A DNA stretch of 64,000 bases from Bacteriovoracaceae bacterium (lineage in GTDB: Bacteria > Bdellovibrionota > Bacteriovoracia > Bacteriovoracales > Bacteriovoracaceae): NCBI GenBank assembly GCA_018649885.1, contig JABIHA010000066.1, positions 1 to 64,000 on the forward strand, read 5' to 3'. Of this stretch, positions 34,771-43,280 are shown piece after piece (position 1 is the first letter of the stretch; each line of letters starts with the position of its first letter). Made by a program: the position numbers and the translations under genes. The notes below the pieces were generated by a model. The model ran no database searches. It worked only from the letters and a program-made list of their open reading frames with translations, and was not told where the DNA came from.

Positions 34771-35511
34771 CTAGAGTTCTAAAAACCTTCTTACGAGAGG
34801 TTCTTTTGATTCTAAAAATTCATCAACAGGGCGATGTTCAATAATTTTACCATGATCGAGAAAAGCCACATAGTCTGAAATTTTTAAGGTGGCTTTTACA
34901 TCGTGTGAGATAATAATTGATGTTAATCCTATATCTTTATGTGCATCTGTTGTGTCTTTAATTAACTCGTTGACCATATTAGTCGTAATTGGATCTAGGC
35001 CAGTAGTGGGCTCATCATATAACATGATTTTTGGACTCAATGCTAAGGCCCTAGCAAGCCCTACTCTTTTTCTCATACCACCAGATAATTCCGAAGGAAG
35101 TTTATGGTAGGAAATTTCTTCCAGTCCCACAGACTTCAACAATTTAAAACCCTTATCTTTAATCTCGGCCTCATTTAGTTTTGTAAATTCTCTTAGTGGA
35201 AATGCTACATTTTCAAATGATGTCATAGAGTCAAAAAGAGCTGCATACTGAAAAAGCATACCAAAATTTCGTCTGAATTCACGAAGACCAACTCGGTTAA
35301 GAGTACTCAAATCAGTATCAAGAACTCTTAGCATTCCACTTGTGGGCTTAAGTAGCCCCAGGATGTGTTTCATAAGAGTCGATTTACCAGCACCTGAAAA
35401 ACCCAATATTGTGGTTATCTTTCCACGTACAATATTAAAATTTAAATTGTCTAAAACAGTGTGTTCACCAAATCTCTTCGTTAAATTAATTACTTCAACT
35501 GCATTTTCCAA
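34771..35511 (-). CDS. mlaF: Phospholipid ABC transporter ATP-binding protein
   Basis: 246 residues with a Walker A (GFSGAGKST, about 37-45), LSGGMRKRVGLARALAL signature and Walker B (IMLYDEPTTGLDP), plus the MlaF-type H-loop (IIISHD). Works with the MlaE permease and the MCE protein for phospholipid or hydrophobic-molecule transport between inner membrane and periplasm. Overlap and spacing place it in one operon with mlaE and mlaD. Confidence 0.95.
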   Translation of the reverse strand: MENAVEVINLTKRFGEHTVLDNLNFNIVRGKITTILGFSGAGKSTLMKHILGLLKPTSGMLRVLDTDLSTLNRVGLREFRRNFGMLFQYAALFDSMTSFENVAFPLREFTKLNEAEIKDKGFKLLKSVGLEEISYHKLPSELSGGMRKRVGLARALALSPKIMLYDEPTTGLDPITTNMVNELIKDTTDAHKDIGLTSIIISHDVKATLKISDYVAFLDHGKIIEHRPVDEFLESKEPLVRRFLEL

Positions 35512-35520
35512 TTCTATTCC

Positions 35521-36339
35521 TTATAAAATATGCACTAAAAAACTAGTCAAAAAGAAATCCACAACTAGAACAGTTATCATTCCCCAGACAACTGCTAAGT
35601 TTGTACCTTTTCCGACTCCTTCTGCACCACCAGAGACCGAAAAACCATGATAAGTACCAATACAAGCGATAATAAATCCAAAAAAGAATGCCTTGATTAT
35701 TCCTTGGAAAAAATCTTCAAGAAACATAAGCTGGGATAACTTTGAAAAATACATAACCTCGTCTATACCTAATACTTTTGTGCCAATAAGATAAGATCCA
35801 AGGTTTCCAACAAAGCCATGAATAATTGTTAATATCGGAAGTGCAATTGTCCCAGCAAGAATTCTTGGAACTGCAAGATACTGGTTAGCATCTACTCCCA
35901 TGACTTCAAGAGCATCAATCTGCTCAGTCACTTTCATCGTTCCTATTTGAGCTGCCATTGCAGCTCCTGCCCTTCCGGCGACAATTAAGCCTGTTAAAAC
36001 GGGAGATAGCTCTCTAGCAAGCGACATAGAAACAATAGGTCCTACAAAAGTATCCATGGAAATAAGTTTCGAGCCATAATACATCTGATAGGCCATCACC
36101 ATTCCAGTAAATGCACCTGTCAGGCAAACAATGAATACACTTTTATTTCCAATGAAAAAAAGTTGATCAAAACCTAATTTCACTCTGAATGGAGGTTTTA
36201 CACTCCAATAGAAAAATTTAATTGTAAATAATGCAAAATCGCCAAGGCCTTTAATATCATCAATTACAAACGATCCAAAACTTTGAACAATCTTTTTTAA
36301 AAAATTTGGTTTCCGTGCACTGGCGATACTTTGTTCCAT
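35521..36339 (-). CDS. mlaE: Phospholipid ABC transporter permease
   Basis: 272 residues from ATG 36339. A longer frame reaching 36432 would run inside alr and yields an unconvincing N terminus. MlaE family: about five to six membrane helices with the conserved ARELSPVLTGLIVAGRAGAA and GTMKVTEQIDALEVMGV coupling motif. No Shine-Dalgarno precedes the ATG; instead an extended -10 (TGGTATAAT) lies 9 bases upstream. First gene of the mla set. Confidence 0.93.
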   Translation of the reverse strand: MEQSIASARKPNFLKKIVQSFGSFVIDDIKGLGDFALFTIKFFYWSVKPPFRVKLGFDQLFFIGNKSVFIVCLTGAFTGMVMAYQMYYGSKLISMDTFVGPIVSMSLARELSPVLTGLIVAGRAGAAMAAQIGTMKVTEQIDALEVMGVDANQYLAVPRILAGTIALPILTIIHGFVGNLGSYLIGTKVLGIDEVMYFSKLSQLMFLEDFFQGIIKAFFFGFIIACIGTYHGFSVSGGAEGVGKGTNLAVVWGMITVLVVDFFLTSFLVHIL

Positions 36340-36348
36340 AAAGTATAT

Positions 36349-36354
36349 ATTATA
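36349..36354 (-). promoter_or_regulatory. Extended -10 element close to the mlaE start
   Basis: On the minus strand TGGTATAAT is followed by 9 bases and the mlaE ATG. If used, transcription would begin only 2-4 bases before the start codon, giving an almost leaderless mRNA. A -35 match is not clear. Confidence 0.4.
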
Positions 36355-36374
36355 CCAATTAAGTGAAAAAATGT

Positions 36375-37520
36375 TTATGTAATGCACCTCTGGCCTGAGT
36401 AGACACGTGGGACTCTTACACTTACTTGACAAAAGAGCTCGTAGGGAATTGTTTTGAGATGCTTACAAAGCTCTCCCACTTGGGACGACGAATGATCCCA
36501 AACACTAATTTCATCTCCAACTCTTAATTTTTTTTCCATAGATGGTGGAAAAAGAACTTGGGCCATATCCATATTAACCCGTCCAATGATCTGCCCACTA
36601 TCTCCGTGATGAGAGATTTTTGCTCCACTATAATAAGTGGAAAGCCCATCACCATAACCAAGTGCGATTATTGCAAGTTGCCCATCTCTTGGACATGGAT
36701 TCGCTCCATACCCGATAGGAGTTCCTTTTTTAACTGCTCTAAGTCCAATTATCTTTGTCTTTAATGATGAGATGATCTTTCCATCCCAAGGATTACTCAC
36801 AGTGACATTTTCCATGGTGCTCTTAGGTCCATACATCATAAGCCCAGGACGTACATGAGACTCCTCGAGTCCAATTCCTTGCTCTATGGCAGCTGAATTT
36901 GAAATTGAAGTTCTCTCCACAGAGATTAACTTACTTTTAAAGTAATCTTTTATGATATTAAAATTTTCTAATTGTCTTGAAGTAGTACCATTTTCTTTAA
37001 ACTTCAAATTAGCGCACCCCAGGTGGGTCATCAAATGATGAATAGAGCTTCTTGATGAAAGCCGTATTAGTTTAAATACTTCTTCGAGATCAGTTACACT
37101 AAATCCGATTCTATTCATTCCTGTATTGAATTTCAAAACCAGTGGGAGACTTTTAAATATTGGAGTTTCTAAAAAAATCTTTAAATCAATTAAATTGCTA
37201 ATAACTGGAATGATTTTTCTTTGAGCATAGAGTTCAGCATGCCTCGAGATCCCCAGATTTAAGTCGGAGAAAACGTAGAGGTTAAAATCAGTGGATTTAA
37301 TTTCAGATCTTAAAAGGTTGGCCTCACCAAGGCTTGCAAGTCCAAAATTTCTTACTCCCAATTCACTATGTGAAAAGCTAGTAATTGGCACAATACCATG
37401 GCCATAGGCATTTGCTTTAACCATGAAAATCAATTCACTCGAGCTACACCTTGATTTTACTTTTGTAAGATTTTCTCTCAAGAAATCAAAATTTACATGA
37501 AGCTTACTTTCATACCTCAT
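36375..37520 (-). CDS. alr: Alanine racemase
   Basis: 381 residues. PLP-lysine Lys35 in MVKANAYGHG; second-base tyrosine in ALGYGDGLSTYYSG; MNRIGF and GRVNMD motifs present. It converts L- to D-alanine for peptidoglycan. Length is normal. The start overlaps the preceding receiver-like gene by 11 bases. Confidence 0.95.
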   Translation of the reverse strand: MRYESKLHVNFDFLRENLTKVKSRCSSSELIFMVKANAYGHGIVPITSFSHSELGVRNFGLASLGEANLLRSEIKSTDFNLYVFSDLNLGISRHAELYAQRKIIPVISNLIDLKIFLETPIFKSLPLVLKFNTGMNRIGFSVTDLEEVFKLIRLSSRSSIHHLMTHLGCANLKFKENGTTSRQLENFNIIKDYFKSKLISVERTSISNSAAIEQGIGLEESHVRPGLMMYGPKSTMENVTVSNPWDGKIISSLKTKIIGLRAVKKGTPIGYGANPCPRDGQLAIIALGYGDGLSTYYSGAKISHHGDSGQIIGRVNMDMAQVLFPPSMEKKLRVGDEISVWDHSSSQVGELCKHLKTIPYELFCQVSVRVPRVYSGQRCIT

Positions 37521-38994
37521 TCATAGTGTCCCCAAATGAATTAACATCTACGGCACTACCCCAAGCGATTTTCTTACTATCATTTGTCTGAAATGTTCTT
37601 CTTCTACTCTGCTGAGCATCTTTTGGTTTTTGTATGTAACTTAAATATGCCCTGGCTGAAACGGGCACCATCTTTACATCGGCTTCTATAATCTCTGAGA
37701 AAATTGTGTCTTCATCTTCAAAATAACGCCAGTAGGAGAAATCCATGGCATATTTTTTTATAAACTCAAATTCTCCATGATCTGTTTCACCCTCAAGTAA
37801 GACGGCCAGGTGATCAACCCCAAAAAATGAAAGAGTGAGTGGTTTTTTAATTCCTTTTCTGAGACCAGTAACAAAATCATCACAAAAGCTTTTCCAGAAA
37901 AATGCTACACCTTGATTTTTGTTTATAAGATTGTGGAGCTGGCCAAAACCAATATCAATTAACTGAGACTTTCCCTTAAAATTTTCATTAAACTCTTCGT
38001 CTAAAACAGTTAGAAAATTCCAACTTGAACTTTTCTCCAAATGGCCTTTTTCGTATTCATCACTTATATACTCTTTTCTAAAAGCACTACTTAGAAATGT
38101 TTCAAACACTCTCCAATCAAATAGTGATTTTACACTTTCCTCAATATTTAGAAATAAGAGAGCATCAGGCAGGTCATTTTTCCCGTAGATACGGATAACT
38201 TTAACTTCCTCTCCCAGTAGATCAGATGCTACCTGGTAGGCCATATTTTGAGCAAAGTATTCAATACCATTTTTTCCTTTCTCGCCAAGCCACAAAGAGG
38301 GAATCATCGTATACTTGCTGGACTGCACTTTAGGAGAAATGAGTTTGTTCCCAGAATCAGATAACTCAAAGTAGGCAAAGCGGTCCAATTCCTTCCAAGA
38401 ACTCATTGCATAATTTATTCTATCAAAAAAACTAAGAGCACTAGGAGCTGCCTCCACTCTATCTATAATTTTTATCTGCAACTTTTCAATTTCTCTTTTT
38501 TGTCTTTGTCTTTGACCAGATGAGATCAAAAGCCTAGTTTTATTCCTTTCACGTTTTAAATCATCAACAAGCCTTGTGTTGTCATTGCCAAGATCCACAT
38601 ATTTATTCACTCGTTTTAAAACCGATTTAACTTGGCCATCGTAATTACTATGAAGCTGGGCCCTGCCCTCTTCTTTGCAAATAAAACCAAAATGAAAAAT
38701 ATCAGTTGTTGATGACAACAGTGCTTTTGTTTGCTCTTTATAATAAAACACGAGAGGGAGGGATTCAGATTTTACATGTGGGTGATCACCCAAAAAGAAA
38801 TTTCTATCACTCATAACTTTGATATCAACAATTGCCAGCACTGGTTTTTCTTCTAGCGTTGCCTTCCAAAATTCTCCCAAGTTGGAAAAATACTGGGGAA
38901 GAATCCCTAGTTTTCTAAATGTGCGATTAAATTTTTGAGCCTCTTTAATATCTTCTAATAAAAGAGCTACAAAAGGCGCTTGTGAGTTAGACAT
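37510..38994 (-). CDS. Receiver-like multidomain regulatory protein
   Basis: 494 residues. Residues 1-130 look like a CheY-type receiver: ALLLEDIKEA at the acidic-pocket position and AIVDIKVM with Asp57 at the phospho-acceptor position. The T/K residues are hard to place, so it may be degenerate. A coiled-coil linker (about 140-180) precedes a C-terminal ~300 residues without a recognised domain, part of which could be a sensory or decayed cyclase fold. Coupled to alr by an 11-base overlap and 67 bases downstream of aroK. Confidence 0.55.
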   Translation of the reverse strand: MSNSQAPFVALLLEDIKEAQKFNRTFRKLGILPQYFSNLGEFWKATLEEKPVLAIVDIKVMSDRNFFLGDHPHVKSESLPLVFYYKEQTKALLSSTTDIFHFGFICKEEGRAQLHSNYDGQVKSVLKRVNKYVDLGNDNTRLVDDLKRERNKTRLLISSGQRQRQKREIEKLQIKIIDRVEAAPSALSFFDRINYAMSSWKELDRFAYFELSDSGNKLISPKVQSSKYTMIPSLWLGEKGKNGIEYFAQNMAYQVASDLLGEEVKVIRIYGKNDLPDALLFLNIEESVKSLFDWRVFETFLSSAFRKEYISDEYEKGHLEKSSSWNFLTVLDEEFNENFKGKSQLIDIGFGQLHNLINKNQGVAFFWKSFCDDFVTGLRKGIKKPLTLSFFGVDHLAVLLEGETDHGEFEFIKKYAMDFSYWRYFEDEDTIFSEIIEADVKMVPVSARAYLSYIQKPKDAQQSRRRTFQTNDSKKIAWGSAVDVNSFGDTMNEV

Positions 38995-39061
38995 GTAATC
39001 ATTCCTTGAAAATAATAAAACTGAGTAAAACCATCCGTTTTTTTGGCCCTCAACCTAAATA

Positions 39062-39586
39062 TTATATATTGATTCGGTCCGAAATAAAACTGTGCAAAAA
39101 GTTGTACTCGCTGTCTGGATCCGCGATTTGAAATTCTGCTTGAGAATAAAAAACCACTCGCTCCAAATAGAGCTTTTGCAAATCATCATCACTGAGTGCT
39201 GAAAGAGGCCTCGTTTGTTGATCCTGGCGAATTCTGTCTAAGCATGTGGAAAAAGGAGTGTTAACCCAAATTAAGTGAGCAGCTCCGGTGATATGGACGA
39301 TATTTTCAGCGTTTAAACTTCCCCCACCGAGTGAAATGATATGGTCTCTCTTGGCCGTTAACTCAGTCAGCAGCTCACCTTCGAGCTTTCTAAAGCCGTC
39401 CATCCCATTTTTTCTGACAAATTCAGGGATACTGCACCCTAGCACATTGTCTTCGAGTACTTGATCGGTGTCTAAGTATACTAAATCATTAAAATCACGC
39501 GCCAATCTTAGCCCTAATTGGGATTTTCCCGAAGCCATGAAACCGCACAAGCAAAAGAGAGCTTTATAAGTAGATATGTGATTCAT
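39062..39586 (-). CDS. aroK: Shikimate kinase
   Basis: 174 residues from ATG 39586 (AGGTGG upstream; a GTG at 39601 is less likely). P-loop GFMASGKS, shikimate-binding DTDQ and FRKLE segments, GGG motif (ISLGGGS) and lid arginine in QTRPLSAL. It phosphorylates shikimate in aromatic amino acid synthesis. First of the minus-strand run towards alr and mla; divergent from rpmF. Confidence 0.93.
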   Translation of the reverse strand: MNHISTYKALFCLCGFMASGKSQLGLRLARDFNDLVYLDTDQVLEDNVLGCSIPEFVRKNGMDGFRKLEGELLTELTAKRDHIISLGGGSLNAENIVHITGAAHLIWVNTPFSTCLDRIRQDQQTRPLSALSDDDLQKLYLERVVFYSQAEFQIADPDSEYNFLHSFISDRINI

Positions 39587-39711
39587 CTTTACCACCTGCA
39601 CTAAAAGACATAATTCTCTTGTTTAAAAAGGTGCATCCCTTGCCATTTGAGCACCTATTTAGTAATCAAGATACCTTGAATTTAATGAAATTAGTATGGC
39701 CGGAGGTTATA

Positions 39712-39927
39712 GTGGCGGTTCCAAAGAAAAAAACATCTGTTTCCAGAAAAGGCCTTAGAAGAGCAGGCCATACCCATAAGCTTCAAAGAAGGTTTACAAT
39801 TGCATGTCCAAATTGCGGAGCAGCTGTTGTACCTCTACATATTTGTCCTTCTTGTGGAACTTATAAGGGTAAGGAATATATCCAGCTCAAAGCTGATACT
39901 GAAGAAGAGAGTGGTGACCAAGCTTAA
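39712..39927 (+). CDS. rpmF: 50S ribosomal protein L32
   Basis: 71 residues from GTG 39712, chosen because GGAGG lies 6 bases upstream and L32 begins with (M)AVPKKKTS; the open frame further upstream is leader. A zinc ribbon (C-P-N-C ... C-P-S-C) and KTSVSRKGLRRAGH identify L32. rpmF before plsX/fabH is a classical order; plsX is missing here. Followed by a terminator and the palindromic element. Confidence 0.97.
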   Translation: MAVPKKKTSVSRKGLRRAGHTHKLQRRFTIACPNCGAAVVPLHICPSCGTYKGKEYIQLKADTEEESGDQA

Positions 39928-39996
39928 TCAATTTAATTTGATTTTGTGGACCATCTTGATCTTGCCGTTTAAAAAAAAGACATGTTTAATCTGTTG

Positions 39997-40038
39997 ACCT
40001 TCTGTCTCCTACGCTTAGGATCCAGAAGGTTTTTTTTT
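39997..40038 (+). terminator. rpmF terminator
   Basis: ACCTTCTG (39997-40004) pairs with CAGAAGGT (40023-40030), enclosing a second small stem TCCTA-CGCT-TAGGA, and is followed by eight T's. It ends 6 bases before palindromic element copy 1. Confidence 0.85.
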
Positions 40039-40043
40039 ACTCG

Positions 40044-40148
40044 TATACTGATTCCAGTTTGGATTTCAAGTGAGTGGATGACGAAGAAGGCGTGTAACAC
40101 ACTCCGATGAGGAATACGCCACTTGAAATCCAAACTGGGATCAGTATA
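40044..40148 (-). repeat. 105-bp palindromic element, copy 1
   Basis: The ends TATACTGATTCCAGTTTGG and CCAAACTGGGATCAGTATA are complementary, and the arms together pair over 28 of 29 positions. The core (about 50 bases, containing CTCCGATGAGG and GGCGTG) is the reverse complement of copy 2's core at 43151-43255 with about six differences. Both copies are exactly 105 bases. It sits between the rpmF terminator and fabH, so it is either in the fab promoter region or its 5'-UTR. Confidence 0.9.
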
Positions 40149-40170
40149 GAGGCAATTTGAGGAAGAGCAT

Positions 40171-41172
40171 ATGACCCAGTTTCGAACAAAAATTTTGGCA
40201 ATGGGGTCAAACCATCCCGAAAAAAAACTCACTAATTTTGACCTTGAAAAAATGGTTGATACCAATCATGAGTGGATTGTTGAAAGAACAGGTATTAGCG
40301 AGCGCAGAATAAGTGACAGAAGAAAGGGAGAGCTGCCATCAGATATGGCGGCAAAAGCAACTCGCCAGGCACTTGATAAAGCAAATTTGAATGCAGACGA
40401 AATTGATCTGATCATTTACGCGACCAATACCCCCGACAACAATCTCCCCAATAGTGCCGTCCAACTTCAACAAAAATTAGGAATTACAAACCAGTGTCCA
40501 GCATTTGACTTAACGGCTGCATGTTCAGGGTTTGTTTACGGCATGTCTATGGCCGACAACCTCATAAAAGCTGGCGCCTATAAAAAGATCTTAGTTGTGG
40601 GAACAGAAATGCTCTCCAATATGGTTAACTGGTCAGACAGGTCCACCTGTATATTATTTGGTGATGGAGCAGGCGTTGCTGTCGTAGGAAGGGCCTCAGA
40701 GGGTGAGAGTAGTGAAATTCTCGCAACCAAGCTTGGAAGTGATGGCTCAGGAAAAGAATCCCTTTGGATTCCAAATGGGGGCTGTGCCAAACCTATAACA
40801 GAAGAAAATGTGAACGATCCCGATCGATATATTCAAATGGTCGGACAAGATATATTCAAATGGGCCGTACGAACTCTCGCCAAATGTGCCAAAACAGTAC
40901 TTGAAGATGCAGGAAAAACTCTCGCCGATGTAGATTGGTTTATTCCCCATCAGGCAAATATGAGAATTATTCAAGCAGCAGCAAAAAGACTCGATATCCC
41001 ACAAGAAAAAGTCATTATAAATATTGAACGTTTTGGAAATACCTCTGCGGCCACAATACCAACTGCCATGGATGAAGCAATTGAAGATGGTCGTATAAGA
41101 AGAGGGGATCTCATTTTAATCGACGCCTTTGGTGCTGGCTTAACCTATGGTGCAAGCCTGCTCGTGTATTAG
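40171..41172 (+). CDS. fabH: Beta-ketoacyl-ACP synthase III
   Basis: 333 residues, normal length. Catalytic Cys118 (LTAACSGF), His in IPHQANMRI and Asn in ERFGNTSAATIP. It condenses acetyl-CoA with malonyl-ACP to begin fatty acid synthesis in the cytoplasm. GAGGAAGAGC precedes the ATG. First gene of the fab cluster; fabD follows after 8 bases. Confidence 0.97.
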   Translation: MTQFRTKILAMGSNHPEKKLTNFDLEKMVDTNHEWIVERTGISERRISDRRKGELPSDMAAKATRQALDKANLNADEIDLIIYATNTPDNNLPNSAVQLQQKLGITNQCPAFDLTAACSGFVYGMSMADNLIKAGAYKKILVVGTEMLSNMVNWSDRSTCILFGDGAGVAVVGRASEGESSEILATKLGSDGSGKESLWIPNGGCAKPITEENVNDPDRYIQMVGQDIFKWAVRTLAKCAKTVLEDAGKTLADVDWFIPHQANMRIIQAAAKRLDIPQEKVIINIERFGNTSAATIPTAMDEAIEDGRIRRGDLILIDAFGAGLTYGASLLVY

Positions 41173-41180
41173 GATTAGAA

Positions 41181-42137
41181 ATGACAAAGCCTTTGGCCTT
41201 ACTTTTTCCAGGACAGGGATCACAATATGTGGGAATGGGCAGTGAATTTGCCTCGAACCCACTCTTTGATACCGTCAACTCAGTACTTGATGTCGACTTA
41301 AAAAAAATGATGCTTGATGGTCCTGAGGATCAGCTCAAGTTAACAATGTACACCCAACCAGCGATTCTAACGCACTCATATTTTCTGTTTCAAAAAATAG
41401 AATCACTTTTAAAGTCTAAAAATATATCCGCGCAATATGTCTTGGGACATTCTGTGGGAGAATACGCTGCACTTGTTGCTGCAGGCTCAATCCCTTTTGA
41501 AAGTGCCGTAAAAGCGGTTTTCTTAAGGGGCAAGTACATGCAAGAAGCCGTAGCAGTGGGCGAAGGAAAAATGGCTGCCATTCTCAGGCTTGAAGATGAT
41601 ATCGTCTCCCTTGCCTGTAAAAATGCAACCACCGAACAAGAAAAAGTCATGCCTGCCAATTTCAACTCCCCTGGGCAAGTTGTTATATCGGGGCATTCAG
41701 CAGCTGTTGATAGGGCCATAGCGTGGCTTACACAAAATAGTGAAGCTCGCTTTAAAAGTGTAGAGCTTCCTGTATCTGCTCCCTTTCACTCAGCTCTTAT
41801 GAAACCAGCTGAAAATAAGCTGAGCGCACACTTTGACGAAATACCATTCGCCTCAAATACCACCACTTATATTGCCAATATTGATGGCAAAGAATACGTC
41901 GCTGGAAGTGATCCCGGGTTAATTCGGTCGAACTTAGTGAGCCAAGTTTGTGGTAGCGTATTGTGGAGAAGCAGTATTGAAAATCTCCCAGACAATACCA
42001 TTTGCCTGGAAGTTGGACCTGGCAAAATACTGACGGGTCTAGTGAGAAAAATTAATCGAAATCTAACTGTCATCCCAATGGATAGCGAAGATGGCACTCA
42101 TAAGCTCGAGCAAGCTTTGAATGGAGATAACTCATGA
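41181..42137 (+). CDS. fabD: Malonyl-CoA:ACP transacylase
   Basis: 318 residues. LFPGQGSQ at the N terminus, active-site Ser91 in GHSVGEYAAL, and His in APFHSALM. It transfers malonyl from CoA to ACP. Its stop overlaps fabG by ATGA. Confidence 0.97.
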   Translation: MTKPLALLFPGQGSQYVGMGSEFASNPLFDTVNSVLDVDLKKMMLDGPEDQLKLTMYTQPAILTHSYFLFQKIESLLKSKNISAQYVLGHSVGEYAALVAAGSIPFESAVKAVFLRGKYMQEAVAVGEGKMAAILRLEDDIVSLACKNATTEQEKVMPANFNSPGQVVISGHSAAVDRAIAWLTQNSEARFKSVELPVSAPFHSALMKPAENKLSAHFDEIPFASNTTTYIANIDGKEYVAGSDPGLIRSNLVSQVCGSVLWRSSIENLPDNTICLEVGPGKILTGLVRKINRNLTVIPMDSEDGTHKLEQALNGDNS

Positions 42138-42892
42138 GCGAAGTAGTTTACCGTGATCTCAATGACAAAGTGATCTTAGTTACAGGTGCCACCCGTGGCA
42201 TTGGAAAAAAGATTGCCTGCTCTCTTGCTGAGCAAGGTGCTCACGTGGTTTTTAATTATAGAGGTGATGATGCTGCAGCTAATGCATTAAAAGATGAGCT
42301 CACATCCATAGGCGGAAAAGCATCTGCGTTAAAATTTGATGTCACTGACACCGAAACAATGAAATCGGCCATTAAAGATTTTACAGCGGAGCATCAAATA
42401 ACTGGCCTTGTAAATAATGCCGGAATTTCAAAAGATCAGTTAATCCTCAGGCTTAAAGAAGAAGATCTTCAACAAATTATTGGTACCAACTTAAATGCAG
42501 CCATAATGCTCACCTCGATTCTTTCCAGGAATTTTCTCAAGGCGAAAGACGTCTCTGTCATTAACGTCAGCTCAGTGGTTGGACTCATGGGAAATGCCTC
42601 TCAAGTCCCCTATGCTGCATCCAAAGCCGGTCTCATCGGTTTTACCAAGTCCTATGCCAAGGAGCTTGCCAGCAGAAATGTAAGGTGCAATGCAATTTGT
42701 CCCGGATTTATTGAAACAGATATGACTCAGAGTCTGGACGATAAAGTAATCGAAAGCTATAAGTCTGTAATACCTTTATCTCGTATGGGAAGTGGTGAGG
42801 ACGTTGCTGCACTTTGTATGTTTTTATTATCAAAGGCCTCTTCCTACATTACTGGAGAAGTGATTAAAATAGATGGTGGATTATATATTTAA
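42134..42892 (+). CDS. fabG: 3-oxoacyl-ACP reductase
   Basis: 252 residues, classical short-chain dehydrogenase. Cofactor motif VTGATRGIGKK, NNAG motif, catalytic Ser (NVSSVVG), and Y-x3-K in YAASKAG. It reduces 3-oxoacyl-ACP with NADPH. Translationally coupled to fabD by a 4-base overlap. Confidence 0.97.
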   Translation: MSEVVYRDLNDKVILVTGATRGIGKKIACSLAEQGAHVVFNYRGDDAAANALKDELTSIGGKASALKFDVTDTETMKSAIKDFTAEHQITGLVNNAGISKDQLILRLKEEDLQQIIGTNLNAAIMLTSILSRNFLKAKDVSVINVSSVVGLMGNASQVPYAASKAGLIGFTKSYAKELASRNVRCNAICPGFIETDMTQSLDDKVIESYKSVIPLSRMGSGEDVAALCMFLLSKASSYITGEVIKIDGGLYI

Positions 42893-42925
42893 ATATTAGT
42901 AGAAATATTATTAGGAGTAGAAAAA

Positions 42926-43147
42926 ATGGAAGCAAAAGTTATCAAGTTAGTAAGTGAAGCAACAAAAATTGAACCAGATAAAATCAGTGGTGCAACTTCT
43001 TTTATTGATGATCTTAATCTCGACTCACTCGATATTGTTGAGCTTATGATGAAAATGGAAGATGAGTTTGGAGTTGAAATTCCAGAAGAAGACGCTGAAG
43101 GACTAAAAACCGTAAGCGATGTAGTAAAATACTTAGGAAGTAAGTAG
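42926..43147 (+). CDS. acpP: Acyl carrier protein
   Basis: 73 residues, acidic four-helix ACP. The phosphopantetheine site is Ser34 in NLDSLDIVELMM. Strong AGGAG before the ATG. Carries acyl chains between Fab enzymes and to PlsC/LPS synthesis. Palindromic element copy 2 begins 3 bases after its stop. Confidence 0.98.
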   Translation: MEAKVIKLVSEATKIEPDKISGATSFIDDLNLDSLDIVELMMKMEDEFGVEIPEEDAEGLKTVSDVVKYLGSK

Positions 43148-43150
43148 CTT

Positions 43151-43255
43151 TATACTGAAGCGCTTCAGGCTTTCCAGTGGCGTGTTCCTCGTCGGAGTGT
43201 GACACACGCCTTCCTCGTCACCCACTCACTGGAAAACCTAAATCACTTCAGTATA
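43151..43255 (+). repeat. 105-bp palindromic element, copy 2
   Basis: Arms TATACTGAAG/CTTCAGTATA (10 of 10) and CTTTCCAGTG/CACTGGAAAA (9 of 10) enclose the conserved core GGCGTGTTCCTCGTCGGAGT and its continuation. It is inverted relative to copy 1. Positions 8-26 and the matching right arm differ in sequence from copy 1 while remaining largely self-complementary. It lies between acpP and fabF, inside the fab transcription unit. Confidence 0.9.
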
Positions 43256-43280
43256 AAAGCAAATTCTAAAGGACAACGGA

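Noticed and set aside
39619..39711. N-terminal extension of L32
   Set aside because: L32 starts at (M)AVPKKK; the upstream codons lie in the leader, and GGAGG precedes GTG 39712.
40044..40148. Simple long terminator of rpmF
   Set aside because: rpmF already has a clear terminator at 39997-40038, and the same 105-base element recurs between acpP and fabF without a T run.
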